Part shown: positions 26,310 to 36,383 of the stretch, in pieces
Numbering within the stretch: position 1 is the stretch's first letter
How the letters are laid out: the number at the start of each line of letters is the position of its first letter
DNA from: Marinobacter nauticus
GTDB lineage: Bacteria > Pseudomonadota > Gammaproteobacteria > Pseudomonadales > Oleiphilaceae
Length of the DNA stretch: 64,000 bases
Direction: 5' to 3'
Assembly: GCF_003634635.1 (NCBI RefSeq)
Contig: NZ_RBJB01000005.1
Span: 186,001-250,000, forward strand
Program-made: the position numbers and the translations under genes
The notes under the pieces: generated by a model
Told to the model about the DNA's origin: nothing
Database searches by the model: none
What the model saw: only the letters and a program-made list of their open reading frames with translations

Positions 26310-27218
26310 ATGTATCGCTGGGAAGGGGTAAACGAGTTTGTGGCGGTTGCCGAAACCGAGAGTTTCACGCGTGCCGCGAAGCGACTGGACGTGTCGACAG
26401 CACAGGTCAGCCGTCAGGTCAGTGCCCTGGAGGCCCGCTTATCGACGCGGTTGTTCTACCGCACCACACGCCGGGTGTCGGTAACCGAGGCCGGACAGAT
26501 CTTTTACCAGCACTGCCGGCAGGTACTTGATGCCCTGGAGCAGGCGGAACGCTCTATTACCAACATGCAGCTGGTCCCGCGAGGCAGGCTGAGGCTGACT
26601 GCGCCGGTGACCTATGGAGAGAAATCAATTGCGCCGCTGGTCAATGACTTCGTTTTGCGATACCCCGAACTCGACGTGGACATGAAGCTTACCAACCAGA
26701 CACTGGATCTGGTCGCTGAGGGGTACGATCTTGCCGTGCGCATGGGAAAGCTGCAGGATTCGACCTTGATGGCCCGGCGTCTCGCATCCCGAACCCTATA
26801 CGTGTGTGCCTCGCCCGATTATCTCGCCACGCACGGCACGCCTCACTCGTTGTCCGAACTGGCGAACCACAACTGCCTGCTGGGAAACCTGGATTACTGG
26901 CGCTTCCAGGAATTGGGCCAGCCGCGCAACGTGCGGGTAACGGGGAACATCCGCTGCGACAGTGGCAGGGCCCTGCTTGACGCCGCCCTCAAGGGGATTG
27001 GCATTGTTCAGCTTCCGGATTACTACGTTCAGAGCGCACTGGATTCCAGGCTGTTGATTCCGGTGCTGACCCGTTATCAGGAAGACGATGACGGTATCTG
27101 GGCGGTGTATCCCCATAACCGTCATCTGTCGCCGAAGATAAGGCTGCTGCTGGATTTTCTTTCGGAATCCCTGAAACCTGGCGGTTCTCCGCCGGACGCA
27201 GCAAACGCGGATTATTAA
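26310..27218 (+). CDS. LysR-family transcriptional regulator
   Basis: 302 residues: an N-terminal winged helix-turn-helix (NEFVAVAETESFTRAAKRLD, STAQVSRQVSALE) and a C-terminal ligand-binding domain (PRGRLRLTAPVTYGEKSIAP). It belongs to the CrgA-like group by its sequence. Divergent from frmA with a T-N11-A dyad between them, so a role in formaldehyde response is plausible but unproven. The usual frmR repressor is not seen here. Confidence 0.88.
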   Translation: MYRWEGVNEFVAVAETESFTRAAKRLDVSTAQVSRQVSALEARLSTRLFYRTTRRVSVTEAGQIFYQHCRQVLDALEQAERSITNMQLVPRGRLRLTAPVTYGEKSIAPLVNDFVLRYPELDVDMKLTNQTLDLVAEGYDLAVRMGKLQDSTLMARRLASRTLYVCASPDYLATHGTPHSLSELANHNCLLGNLDYWRFQELGQPRNVRVTGNIRCDSGRALLDAALKGIGIVQLPDYYVQSALDSRLLIPVLTRYQEDDDGIWAVYPHNRHLSPKIRLLLDFLSESLKPGGSPPDAANADY

Positions 27219-27443
27219 GCAATGAACCGATGGGATTGTGTATTCAAAGAACGGCGCTTTGCGACCGTAGCTCCCGTCTGTACCTCCTCAAGCCAGCCTG
27301 AATTGCCAAGGGTGTCAGCAGCACCGACCAAGCTGTCGGCCACACCTCAGCGCCAACGGCCGGCCAAACTGTGGGTTCAAGAACACTTTTGTTATACTCG
27401 CCGGATTCGACAATAAACCGGGTCATGGAATGGGCCGAACACG

Positions 27444-30170
27444 ATGATGACCAAAAAGGATCTTCCCCTCCGTCAGTTGCTGAAGCTGCGCAATTCCTGG
27501 ATCGCCTGGGTGGTATTCCTGGTGTCTGTGGTTGCGACGGTATTGCTTTGGCAGGTCTCCATCCGGCTGGTTGAAGATCGCACCGAGGCCCGATTCCGCA
27601 CTCAGTCCCTGCAGCTTAAGACCGCGATTGAAGAACGCTTGCTCAATTACGAACAGGTTCTTGCCGGCAGTGCCGGTCTGTTTGCTGTCACCGGTAAAGT
27701 CACACGCGATCAGTGGAAAGAGTACGTCGACAACGTCGATATCAATCGTTATTACCCTGGCATTGAGGGTATCGGCTACGTGGAGCGTATTGGTGTCCGC
27801 GAAATGGCCGATCACATTGCCTCGGTTCGGGCGGAGGGGCTTTACAATTATCTGGTCAAGCCCCTGGGTACCGGGCCCTACTACTATCCCATGGTTTATC
27901 TGGAGCCGGGCACCGAGCGTAATCGCAAGGCGCTGGGTTATGACGCTTTCAGTGACCCCATCCACCGTACTGCCATGGAACAGGCCAGGGATGACGCTAT
28001 CCCGACGGTCACCGGCAAGGTTGTGCTGGTGCAGGAGTCTGTCGCCGAGGATCAGGCCGGTTTTCTGATGTACTACCCGGTGTTCCAGGGCGGCGAGATT
28101 CCGGAGATCCGGGCCGAGCGCCGCATGATGCTGGCCGGCTACGTGTTCAGTGCCTTCCGGATGAACAACCTGATCGACGGTATTGTTGGCCTGATATCGC
28201 CATTTCTGGATGTGCGCATCTACGACAGCGGGGTGGTGGCACGAGATACCCTGATGTATGGCTCCAATCTCGGTTCGCTGGACAACGAATTCAGCTTTGA
28301 AATGAGCCAGACCATCAGACACGGTGGCCGGGAATGGCTGCTGCAGACCCGTTCCACGCCGGCGTTTGATTATCTCGCCGCCGACCCACGCCCCCCTATT
28401 GTTCTCGGCTCTGGCCTGGCCATCAGTTTGCTGCTCTGGCTGTTCGTGCTGGCTCTGATTCGTTCCCGGCTGATTGCCCAGGTCAGCGCTGGCCGTTATC
28501 GCGCCATCACTGAGGGCGCAGCCAACGTCACCCTGGTCATGGATCGTCGTGGGCGCCCGCTCTATGCCAGCCCTTCCAGTCGTGACATCCTGGGATTCGA
28601 TCCGGACAAGGTGGAAGCCCTGGAATTCGAGAAGCTGGTGCATATGGATGACTGGTCGCACCTGCAAAGAGGCTTTGAAGAGTCCATGGCCTCCCCGGGC
28701 AAACAGATGCCAGTGGTGCGTGCCCGGGTGCGCGATGCAGATGGCCAGTGGCGGGATATGGAAGGCACCTTCACCGCGATGCTCTCGGTGCCTGGCGTCA
28801 ACGGTGTGGTTCTGAGCCTTCGCGATCTTACCCAGCTCAAGGCGGCTCAGTCCGAACTGCACCGGCTGGCGTTCTACGATCCACTGACCGGGCTCGCCAA
28901 CCGGCAGCTGTTCCGGGATCGGTTGAATCACGTGGTTCGTCGCAGTCGCCGAAGTGGCGAGGCGGCAGCCCTGATGTTCCTTGATCTGGACGGTTTCAAG
29001 CGGATCAACGATACCCTGGGGCACGATGCCGGTGACGAACTTCTGCGTCAGGTCGCGCAATGGCTGGAAGGCTGTGTCCGTGAGGAAGATTCTGTGGCCC
29101 GGCTCGGTGGCGACGAATTTGTGGTGTTGTTGTCCCGGATCAGTGGCTCCGAAGCCGCCGGCAAAGTGGCGGAAAACATTTTGCGGCGCCTGTGCCAGCG
29201 CATTCGACTGAACGACCATGAGGTAGGTGTGACCGTCAGCATCGGTATCACCATGATCCCTCACGACAGTGAGGATGCAGGCGCGCTGATGAAGTATGCC
29301 GACCTGGCTATGTACCGCGCCAAGGAACTGGGGCGCAATACCTATCAGTTCTTCACGCCGGCCATGAACATCCAGGCCGCTCGCCGTCTGCTACAACAGG
29401 AAGAGCTGGCCACGGCACTCGATGGCGACCGGTTTGTCCTGCACTACCAGCCAAAAGTGGATCTGGCCACTCAGCGGGTGATCGGTGTGGAGGCTTTCCT
29501 GCGCTGGCATCATCCGGAAAAAGGCCTGGTCTCGGCCCAGCAGTTCATCACTCTGGCGGAAGAAACCGGGTTGATCATCCGCCTGGGCGAGCTGGCGCTG
29601 CGGCAAGCCTGTATCCAGGTCCAGGCGCTGGAACGGGCCGGTTTCGAGTCGCTGAAGATGGCGGTGAACTTCTCGGTGCGGCAGCTGACGGACTCCGGCT
29701 TCCTGGACATGATCCGGCGGGTGATTACCGAGACGGGAGTATCTCCCGAGCGGCTGGAGCTGGAAATGCCGGCGGAGTTGCTCAATGAAGACCCGAGAAT
29801 GCTGCGGGAACTGCTGGTGTCGCTGAACGACCTGGGCGTGTGCCTGATTCTGGATGATTTCGGTACCGGCTCCTGCTCACTGGTGGCGCTGCAGCAGTTG
29901 CCGCTGGATGTGATCAAGATTGATCATCGCTTCATTCGCGACATTCCCTACAACGTCAGTGCCACCGATGTGGCGTCGGCGGTGATCGCCCTGGCTCACA
30001 AGCTGCACCTGACGGTGGTGGCGGAAGGGGTGGAAACGCTACAGCAGCTGACGTTCCTGAAATCCGCCGGTTGCGCCCAGTGCCAGGGCAATCTGTTCAG
30101 CTATCCGCTGGACGAAGATGCCCTGATCGGATTCCTGATCCGGCAGTACGAGAAGCCGCTTATTTCCTGA
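27444..30170 (+). CDS. CHASE-PAS-GGDEF-EAL membrane protein (likely diguanylate cyclase; EAL domain degenerate)
   Basis: 908 residues. Membrane helices near 20-40 (SWIAWVVFLVSVVATVLLW) and 313-335 flank a periplasmic CHASE sensor domain (YYPGIEGIGYVERIG). A PAS domain (about 345-460), a GGDEF domain with intact VARLGGDEFVVLL and an RxxD inhibitory site (REED) five residues upstream, then an EAL domain follow. The EAL domain departs from consensus: EAF for EAL, LELEMPAELL for LELEITE, DDFGTGSCSL for DDFGTGYSSL. Cyclase activity is likely; phosphodiesterase activity is doubtful. A -10-like TTATACT lies about 50 bp upstream. Confidence 0.9.
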   Translation: MMTKKDLPLRQLLKLRNSWIAWVVFLVSVVATVLLWQVSIRLVEDRTEARFRTQSLQLKTAIEERLLNYEQVLAGSAGLFAVTGKVTRDQWKEYVDNVDINRYYPGIEGIGYVERIGVREMADHIASVRAEGLYNYLVKPLGTGPYYYPMVYLEPGTERNRKALGYDAFSDPIHRTAMEQARDDAIPTVTGKVVLVQESVAEDQAGFLMYYPVFQGGEIPEIRAERRMMLAGYVFSAFRMNNLIDGIVGLISPFLDVRIYDSGVVARDTLMYGSNLGSLDNEFSFEMSQTIRHGGREWLLQTRSTPAFDYLAADPRPPIVLGSGLAISLLLWLFVLALIRSRLIAQVSAGRYRAITEGAANVTLVMDRRGRPLYASPSSRDILGFDPDKVEALEFEKLVHMDDWSHLQRGFEESMASPGKQMPVVRARVRDADGQWRDMEGTFTAMLSVPGVNGVVLSLRDLTQLKAAQSELHRLAFYDPLTGLANRQLFRDRLNHVVRRSRRSGEAAALMFLDLDGFKRINDTLGHDAGDELLRQVAQWLEGCVREEDSVARLGGDEFVVLLSRISGSEAAGKVAENILRRLCQRIRLNDHEVGVTVSIGITMIPHDSEDAGALMKYADLAMYRAKELGRNTYQFFTPAMNIQAARRLLQQEELATALDGDRFVLHYQPKVDLATQRVIGVEAFLRWHHPEKGLVSAQQFITLAEETGLIIRLGELALRQACIQVQALERAGFESLKMAVNFSVRQLTDSGFLDMIRRVITETGVSPERLELEMPAELLNEDPRMLRELLVSLNDLGVCLILDDFGTGSCSLVALQQLPLDVIKIDHRFIRDIPYNVSATDVASAVIALAHKLHLTVVAEGVETLQQLTFLKSAGCAQCQGNLFSYPLDEDALIGFLIRQYEKPLIS

Positions 30171-30268
30171 TCATGGCAATGGCGGCCTGTAACCGGTAAA
30201 ATCACGCCGTTCCCGGATCCCGGTAGCGGCCCCTCCGGGCTCAATCCTACGTCTTATATGAGTAATCA

Positions 30269-32077
30269 TTGTCTGTGACTGAACTGAGCCGAATCCGTAA
30301 CTTTTCCATTATTGCCCACATCGACCACGGCAAATCCACGCTGGCGGATCGTTTTATCCAGATCTGCGGTGGCCTGACAGACCGTGAAATGGCCGAACAG
30401 GTCCTGGACTCCATGGATCTGGAGCGGGAACGCGGGATCACCATCAAGGCCCAGAGCGTTACGCTCAACTACAAGGCAAAGGATGGGGAAACCTACAAAC
30501 TGAATTTCATCGATACCCCGGGCCACGTGGATTTCTCCTACGAGGTGTCCCGCTCACTGTACGCCTGTGAAGGGGCGCTGCTGGTGGTGGATGCCGGTCA
30601 GGGTGTGGAAGCCCAGTCGGTGGCCAACTGCTACACCGCTATCGAACAGGGCCTTGAGGTGGTGCCGGTCCTGAACAAGATGGATTTGCCCCAGGCCGAG
30701 CCCGAGCGGGTTGCGGCGGAGATTGAAGACATTATCGGCATTGACGCTTCCGATGCCGTGCGCTGCAGTGCCAAAAGCGGACTGGGTGTTGAGGATGTAC
30801 TCGAGGATCTGATCAAAAAGATTCCGCCCCCCAAGGGTGATCGCAGCGCGCCGTTGCAGGCACTGATTATTGATTCCTGGTTTGATAACTACCTGGGCGT
30901 GGTGTCACTGGTTCGGGTGACCGAAGGTGTACTGCGTAAAGGCGACAAGATCGTTATCAAGTCCACCAAGAAAGCCTGGAACGCCGACAAGGTTGGTGTC
31001 TTCAATCCCAAGCCGACCGACACCGATGTGCTTGAAGCGGGTGACGTCGGTTTTGTTGTTGCGGGGATCAAAGACATCCACGGTGCGCCGGTGGGTGACA
31101 CCATCGTGCACCAGAAGTTTGCGGAAGAAACCCCGATGCTGCCGGGGTTCAAGAAGGTGAAACCCCAGGTTTACGCCGGTCTGTTCCCGGTCAGCGCCGA
31201 CGATTATGACGATTTCCGGGATGCCCTGGAAAAGCTCACCCTCAACGACGCCTCGCTGTTCTTTGAGCCCGAGAACTCGGATGCTCTGGGCTTCGGTTTC
31301 CGCTGTGGTTTCCTGGGCATGCTGCACATGGAGATTATCCAGGAGCGGCTGGAGCGAGAGTACGACCTGGATCTGATTACCACGGCGCCGACGGTAATCT
31401 ATGAAGTGGTCACCAAGCAGGGTGAGACTCTGTCGGTGGACAACCCCTCAAGGCTTCCGGATATTGGTTCCATCGAAGAAATGCGTGAGCCCATTGTCGA
31501 GGCCAACATCCTGGTACCCCAGGAGCACCTCGGTAATGTCATTGCCCTGTGTGAAGAAAAGCGCGGTGTGCAGAAGAACATGCACTTCATGTCCACACAG
31601 GTACAGCTCACCTACGAGCTGCCGATGGCGGAAGTGGTGATGGACTTCTTTGACCGGATCAAATCGGCCAGCCGTGGCTTTGCATCACTGGATTACCACT
31701 TTGTCCGTTTCCAGAGTGCCAACCTGGTTCGCCTGGATGTGCTGATCAACGGGGATCGTGTCGACGCCCTGGCGCTGATTGTGCACCGGGATCTGTCCCA
31801 CCGCAAAGGGCGCCAGTTGATTGAGAAGATGAAAGAGCTTATCCCGCGTCAGATGTTTGATATTGCCATTCAGGCTGCCATTGGTACCCAGGTGGTCTCC
31901 CGGGTAACGGTCAAGGCCCTGCGCAAGAACGTAACGGCGAAGTGTTACGGTGGCGACGTCAGCCGTAAAAAGAAACTGCTTCAGAAGCAGAAGGAAGGTA
32001 AAAAACGCATGAAGCAGCTGGGTAATGTCGAGGTGCCTCAGGAAGCGTTTCTTGCTGTATTGAAAGTGGATAACTAA
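30269..32077 (+). CDS. lepA: Elongation factor 4 (LepA)
   Basis: Ribosome-dependent translational GTPase affecting initiation and back-translocation under stress. The 602-residue protein has the P-loop [13 protein letters not shown], switch [21 protein letters not shown] ([11 protein letters not shown]) and the LepA-specific C-terminal domain ([20 protein letters not shown]). Start TTG 30269 or GTG 30275. It heads lepA-lepB-DUF4845-rnc-era-recO-pdxJ; in Pseudomonas it follows mucD, whereas here about 12 kb separate them. Confidence 0.97.
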   Translation: MSVTELSRIRNFSIIAHIDHGKSTLADRFIQICGGLTDREMAEQVLDSMDLERERGITIKAQSVTLNYKAKDGETYKLNFIDTPGHVDFSYEVSRSLYACEGALLVVDAGQGVEAQSVANCYTAIEQGLEVVPVLNKMDLPQAEPERVAAEIEDIIGIDASDAVRCSAKSGLGVEDVLEDLIKKIPPPKGDRSAPLQALIIDSWFDNYLGVVSLVRVTEGVLRKGDKIVIKSTKKAWNADKVGVFNPKPTDTDVLEAGDVGFVVAGIKDIHGAPVGDTIVHQKFAEETPMLPGFKKVKPQVYAGLFPVSADDYDDFRDALEKLTLNDASLFFEPENSDALGFGFRCGFLGMLHMEIIQERLEREYDLDLITTAPTVIYEVVTKQGETLSVDNPSRLPDIGSIEEMREPIVEANILVPQEHLGNVIALCEEKRGVQKNMHFMSTQVQLTYELPMAEVVMDFFDRIKSASRGFASLDYHFVRFQSANLVRLDVLINGDRVDALALIVHRDLSHRKGRQLIEKMKELIPRQMFDIAIQAAIGTQVVSRVTVKALRKNVTAKCYGGDVSRKKKLLQKQKEGKKRMKQLGNVEVPQEAFLAVLKVDN

Positions 32078-32089
32078 AAAGGCACCTGG

Positions 32090-32881
32090 ATGGACATTGA
32101 TTTTCCACTGGTACTGGTGGTTCTGACTTTCGTGACCGGAGCGGTCTGGCTGGCGGACATCGCGTTCCTGAGAAAGCGTCGGCTTGCCGGCGCAGAGCAG
32201 GGTGGCCAGGTAGACGAATCAGCCGATGAGTTCGAGGACCGGGAACCCTGGCTGGTGGATATCAGCCGCTCATTTTTCCCCGTGCTGGCGGTAGTCCTGG
32301 TGCTTCGGTCGTTCCTGATCGAGCCGTTCCAGATCCCCTCAGGCTCCATGTTGCCGACCCTCGAAGTGGGGGATTTTATCCTGGTCAACAAGTACGCCTA
32401 TGGCCTGCGCCTGCCGGTGGCCGGTACCAAGATTGTTGAGATCGGCGATCCGGAGCGGGGTGATGTCATGGTGTTCCGCTATCCTGAGGATGGCACCACC
32501 AATTACATCAAGCGGGTTGTCGGCCTGCCGGGCGATCATATTCGTTACCGCAACAAGCAACTGTTCATCAATGATGAGCCGGTTCCCCGGGATTTCGTTG
32601 CGCGCTTGCCCCCCATGGAACGCTGGCGGGAACAGTTGGGTGAGGTTGAACATGATCTGTACCTGACCATGGGGCGGGTGAGCGGTTCCGGTGAGGGAGA
32701 ATGGGTTGTTCCTGAAGGCCATTACTTTGTCATGGGCGATAACCGCGACAACAGTAACGACAGCCGTTTCTGGGGCACGGTGCCGGATGAGATGGTGGTG
32801 GGCAAGGCCTTTGCCATCTGGATGCACTGGAAATCACTGACAAGTCTGCCATCTTTTGATCGGGTGGGTGGCATCCAATAA
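32090..32881 (+). CDS. lepB: Signal peptidase I
   Basis: Inner-membrane serine protease that cleaves signal peptides of exported proteins. The 263-residue protein has two N-terminal membrane helices, the catalytic Ser in IPSGSMLPTLEVGD, the catalytic Lys in YIKRVVGLPGD and the conserved box GDNRDNSNDSRFWG. It follows lepA by 12 bp. Confidence 0.96.
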   Translation: MDIDFPLVLVVLTFVTGAVWLADIAFLRKRRLAGAEQGGQVDESADEFEDREPWLVDISRSFFPVLAVVLVLRSFLIEPFQIPSGSMLPTLEVGDFILVNKYAYGLRLPVAGTKIVEIGDPERGDVMVFRYPEDGTTNYIKRVVGLPGDHIRYRNKQLFINDEPVPRDFVARLPPMERWREQLGEVEHDLYLTMGRVSGSGEGEWVVPEGHYFVMGDNRDNSNDSRFWGTVPDEMVVGKAFAIWMHWKSLTSLPSFDRVGGIQ

Positions 32882-32907
32882 TTCTGATGGTTCCGGAGTA
32901 TAAGACG

Positions 32908-33294
32908 ATGAGAAGACACTATCCCGCAGGCCTGAACACGCAGCAGGGCGGCGCTTTGACGATGATGATCATGGCTCTGTTCTTTGGTGGCCTGCTGACT
33001 CTGGCGATCAAGATCGGGCCGGCCTACCTGGATGACTTTACCATCCAGGAGGCTCTGGAAAGCCTGGATGGTACCGACGGCCTGTCACAGATGGGTCCGG
33101 CACAGGTGCGCAGCCTGATTAACAAGCGCCTGAGTGTGAATAACGTTGACGGTTTTGATCCAAAGAACATCTCCGTTGAAAAAAATGGCGAACTGGTCGT
33201 GATCAAGGTGGATTACGAGGTTCGCAATAACATCTTCCGGAACGTGGACACCGTTGTGCACTTCCAGCACGAGTATGAGTTTCAGGGCCAGTGA
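32908..33294 (+). CDS. DUF4845 family protein
   Basis: 128-residue protein with one N-terminal membrane helix ([20 protein letters not shown]), preceded by a pilin-like basic leader ([15 protein letters not shown]), and a small periplasmic domain. DUF4845 genes commonly sit between lepB and rnc in gammaproteobacteria; function unknown. ATG 32908 was preferred over 32887 for its GGAG site. Its stop overlaps the rnc start by 4 bp. Confidence 0.82.
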   Translation: MRRHYPAGLNTQQGGALTMMIMALFFGGLLTLAIKIGPAYLDDFTIQEALESLDGTDGLSQMGPAQVRSLINKRLSVNNVDGFDPKNISVEKNGELVVIKVDYEVRNNIFRNVDTVVHFQHEYEFQGQ

Positions 33295-33980
33295 GTTCAC
33301 AACCAGACCTAGACCAACTTCAGCGCCGCATTGGCTACCAGTTCAAGGAACCGGAGCGGCTTCTGCTGGCGCTGACCCATCGCAGTTTTGGCAACCAGAA
33401 TAACGAACGTCTTGAGTTTCTGGGCGATTCTATCGTGAACATGGTGATCGCCGAGTATCTGTATCTTCATTTCGAGAAGGCCCGGGAAGGGCAGTTGAGC
33501 CGGCTTCGGGCCCGTATGGTCAAGGGGGTTACCCTCGCCGAGATCGGTCGTGAATTTCAGTTGGGCCAGTATCTGAGGCTCGGTTCGGGAGAGCTGAAAA
33601 GTGGTGGTTTCCGCCGTGAGTCCATACTCGCCGATGCCGTGGAATCCATTATCGGGGCCATTTATCTGGACAGCGACTTTCATACCTGTCGGGCTCAGGT
33701 GTTACGCTGGTTTGAACAGCGCTTGGCAAACCTGGATATTCAGGACACCCAGAAAGATCCGAAAACCCGGTTGCAGGAGTACCTGCAGTCCAGGCAATTT
33801 CCGTTGCCGCGCTATGAAGTGATTTCTGTTGACGGCGAGGCCCACAACCAGACTTTCCATGTCTCCTGCGCCTTGCCCTCGCTGGACCGTAAAACCACCG
33901 GCACTGGCAGTAGTCGACGTGTTGCTGAACAGCAGGCCGCCCGAAATGCACTCAAGCAACTGGGTGTGGAGAATTCCTGA
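33291..33980 (+). CDS. rnc: Ribonuclease III
   Basis: Double-strand-specific endoribonuclease for rRNA processing and mRNA decay. 229 residues: catalytic domain with the signature [16 protein letters not shown] and the second acidic site [14 protein letters not shown], then a C-terminal dsRNA-binding domain ([29 protein letters not shown]). Start GTG 33291 overlaps the previous stop by 4 bp; era starts on the last base of its stop codon. Confidence 0.97.
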   Translation: MSSQPDLDQLQRRIGYQFKEPERLLLALTHRSFGNQNNERLEFLGDSIVNMVIAEYLYLHFEKAREGQLSRLRARMVKGVTLAEIGREFQLGQYLRLGSGELKSGGFRRESILADAVESIIGAIYLDSDFHTCRAQVLRWFEQRLANLDIQDTQKDPKTRLQEYLQSRQFPLPRYEVISVDGEAHNQTFHVSCALPSLDRKTTGTGSSRRVAEQQAARNALKQLGVENS

Positions 33981-34897
33981 TGACTGATATTACCCGCCCG
34001 GAAAACCCGGAAAGCCGCTGTGGTTTCGTCGCCATTGTCGGCCGGCCGAATGTGGGCAAGTCCACACTGCTCAATCACATCCTTGGCCAGAAGCTGAGCA
34101 TCACCTCACGGAAGCCTCAGACCACCAGGCATCAGGTTCTGGGCATCAAGACCGAGGGCCCGGTACAGGCCATTTATGTCGATACACCGGGCATGCATGA
34201 GGATGAGCCCCGGGCCCTGAACCGCTATATGAACAAGGCGGCGGCGTCCGCCCTGATCGACGTGGATGTGGTGGTCTTCGTGGTGGATCAGCTGGCGTGG
34301 ACCAGTGCCGATGAGATGGTGCTGGAGAAGCTCAAGCGGGTAAAGTGCCCGGTTATCCTGGCGGTCAACAAAGTCGACAAGCTGGAGAAGCGGGAGCTGT
34401 TGTTGCCCCATCTGGAGGCTCTGTCCAAAAAGCGGGACTTTGCCGAGATCATTCCTCTTTCGGCACTGAAAGAGACCAATCTGGAGCCGCTGGAATCGGC
34501 TGTTGGCCGCTTCCTGCCCGAAAGTGTCCACTTCTACCCCGATGATCAGATCACAGACCGCAGTGAACGCTTTATGGCGGCCGAAATGGTCCGGGAGAAA
34601 ATCACTCGTCAACTGGGCGCTGAACTGCCGTATTCCGTGGCAGTGGAGATTGAAGAGTTCAAGCACCAGGGCAATACCCTGCATGTTTCGGCACTGATTC
34701 TGGTCGAACGGGAAGGCCAGAAGAAAATCATCATTGGCGATAAGGGTGAGCGCCTGCGTAGTATCGGTCAGGAAGCCCGGGTTGATATGGAGCGGATGTT
34801 CGAATCCAAGGTGATGCTCCGGCTCTGGGTCAAGGTCAAGCGAGGCTGGGCTGACAGCGACAGGGCTCTGAAAAGCCTGGGCATGAGCGATTTCTGA
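33980..34897 (+). CDS. era: GTPase Era
   Basis: Essential GTPase binding the 3' end of 16S rRNA during 30S maturation. 305 residues with G1 [16 protein letters not shown]3 DTPGMH, G4 NKVDKL, and a C-terminal KH domain ([20 protein letters not shown]). It overlaps rnc by one base and is followed by recO after 7 bp. Confidence 0.97.
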   Translation: MTDITRPENPESRCGFVAIVGRPNVGKSTLLNHILGQKLSITSRKPQTTRHQVLGIKTEGPVQAIYVDTPGMHEDEPRALNRYMNKAAASALIDVDVVVFVVDQLAWTSADEMVLEKLKRVKCPVILAVNKVDKLEKRELLLPHLEALSKKRDFAEIIPLSALKETNLEPLESAVGRFLPESVHFYPDDQITDRSERFMAAEMVREKITRQLGAELPYSVAVEIEEFKHQGNTLHVSALILVEREGQKKIIIGDKGERLRSIGQEARVDMERMFESKVMLRLWVKVKRGWADSDRALKSLGMSDF

Positions 34898-34904
34898 GGC
34901 CGCC

Positions 34905-35645
34905 ATGAAGGGCGCGGTGCAGCAAGAGCCCGCTTATGTGGTCCATCGGCGACCCTGGCGCGAAACCGCCTTGCTGGTGGATCTGTTTACTCTGAATCAC
35001 GGCCGCATGAGTGTGGTTGCCCGAGGCGCCAACAGCACCAAGAGCCCGCTCAAGGCCCAGCTTCAGCCATTCCAGCCGTTATTAGTGGACTGGACCGGCA
35101 AAAGTGAGCTGAAAACCCTGGTGCAGCTGGAAGTGCGCAGTGCGCCAGCGGTCAGCCAACCCCGCGCGTTGTACAGTGGTTTCTACATTAATGAACTGGT
35201 TCAGCGGGTGTTACCGGTGGCCGATCCCTCCCCCGCGTTGTTTGCCAGCTACATTGAAACGCTGCAGGCCCTGGCGGATCTGTCTTCACAGGATGATGTG
35301 GAGCCGTTGCTGAGGCATTTTGAGCGCGCATTTGCCGCCTCGCTGGGCTACGATTTTGCCTGGGACGAAACCACGGATACAGGTATGCCTGTACAGGCAG
35401 GCGAGCTCTATGGCTACGATCCGGGCCAGGGCATCGTTTCCAATCTCGCGCCGGAGTTGCCATTGCGCCAATTGCCGGGTGAGGCATTGCTGGCACTGGC
35501 GGCCGGCGATTTCATGAGTGAAGCACCCCGTAAAACCGCCAAGCGCGTCATGCGGGTGCTGGTGGATTACCTTTTGCAGGGCCGGCCGCTGCACAGCCGT
35601 TCCCTGTTCAGTCATTCGAATCCGTCATCTGGGAGAGAATCATGA
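34905..35645 (+). CDS. recO: DNA repair protein RecO
   Basis: Mediator that loads RecA on SSB-coated DNA with RecR and anneals DNA strands. 246 residues: N-terminal OB fold ([32 protein letters not shown]) and helical C-terminal domain. No zinc-binding cysteine cluster, as is common in proteobacterial RecO. Its stop overlaps the pdxJ start by 4 bp. Confidence 0.94.
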   Translation: MKGAVQQEPAYVVHRRPWRETALLVDLFTLNHGRMSVVARGANSTKSPLKAQLQPFQPLLVDWTGKSELKTLVQLEVRSAPAVSQPRALYSGFYINELVQRVLPVADPSPALFASYIETLQALADLSSQDDVEPLLRHFERAFAASLGYDFAWDETTDTGMPVQAGELYGYDPGQGIVSNLAPELPLRQLPGEALLALAAGDFMSEAPRKTAKRVMRVLVDYLLQGRPLHSRSLFSHSNPSSGRES

Positions 35646-36376
35646 ATACCCGAGTCCTGCTTGGAGTGAATATTGATCATGTGGCCACCCTGCGTCAGGC
35701 CCGGGGCACCCGTTACCCGGACCCCGTGCAGGCGGCGTTGGTGGCGGAAGAAGCCGGTGCTGATGGCATCACCATTCACCCCCGTGAGGATCGCCGGCAT
35801 ATCCAGGATCGGGATGTGCTGCTGTTGCGGGAAGTACTGCAGACCAAAATGAATCTGGAAATGGCGGTGACCGACGCCATGCTGGCGTTCGCCGAGCAGG
35901 TGCGCCCGGAATGTGTTTGCCTGGTGCCGGAAAAACGCGAGGAGCTCACCACTGAAGGCGGACTGGATGTGGATGGCCAGGAAGAGCGGGTGGCCAAGGC
36001 CTGTGATCGTCTGGCAAAAATCGGCGTCGAGGTTTCGTTGTTTATCGATCCGGACCCGGTACAGATCGACGCGGCGGTGCGCTGCGGTGCGCCGGTGGTT
36101 GAGTTGCATACCGGTGAATATGCCGAGGCCGGGGAACCCGAAGCGGTGGAAGCCTCATTCAAAGTGCTTGCCGATGCCGTGGCCTATGCCCGCAAGAAGG
36201 GGCTGATTGTGAATGCCGGCCATGGTCTGCATTACCACAACACCGAGCGGGTGGCCGCTATCCCGGGTATCAATGAACTGAACATCGGCCATGCGATCAT
36301 CGCCCGTGCCGTCTTTACCGGCCTGAAAGATGCGGTCCGGGACATGAAGGCGATTCTTGACCGGGCCAGGGCCTGA
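35642..36376 (+). CDS. pdxJ: Pyridoxine 5'-phosphate synthase
   Basis: Condenses 1-deoxy-D-xylulose 5-phosphate with 3-amino-2-oxopropyl phosphate to pyridoxine 5'-phosphate. 244-residue TIM barrel with the signature [19 protein letters not shown] and HPREDRRHI, plus [11 protein letters not shown]. Last gene of the lepA-pdxJ cluster; it converges on the sensor kinase gene with 7 bp between stops. Confidence 0.97.
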   Translation: MNTRVLLGVNIDHVATLRQARGTRYPDPVQAALVAEEAGADGITIHPREDRRHIQDRDVLLLREVLQTKMNLEMAVTDAMLAFAEQVRPECVCLVPEKREELTTEGGLDVDGQEERVAKACDRLAKIGVEVSLFIDPDPVQIDAAVRCGAPVVELHTGEYAEAGEPEAVEASFKVLADAVAYARKKGLIVNAGHGLHYHNTERVAAIPGINELNIGHAIIARAVFTGLKDAVRDMKAILDRARA

Positions 36377-36383
36377 TCAACAG

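Noticed and set aside
27423..29264. 613-codon open frame on the minus strand opposite the CHASE-GGDEF-EAL gene
   Set aside because: Antisense shadow of a gene with clear domains; no domain, start signal or family of its own.
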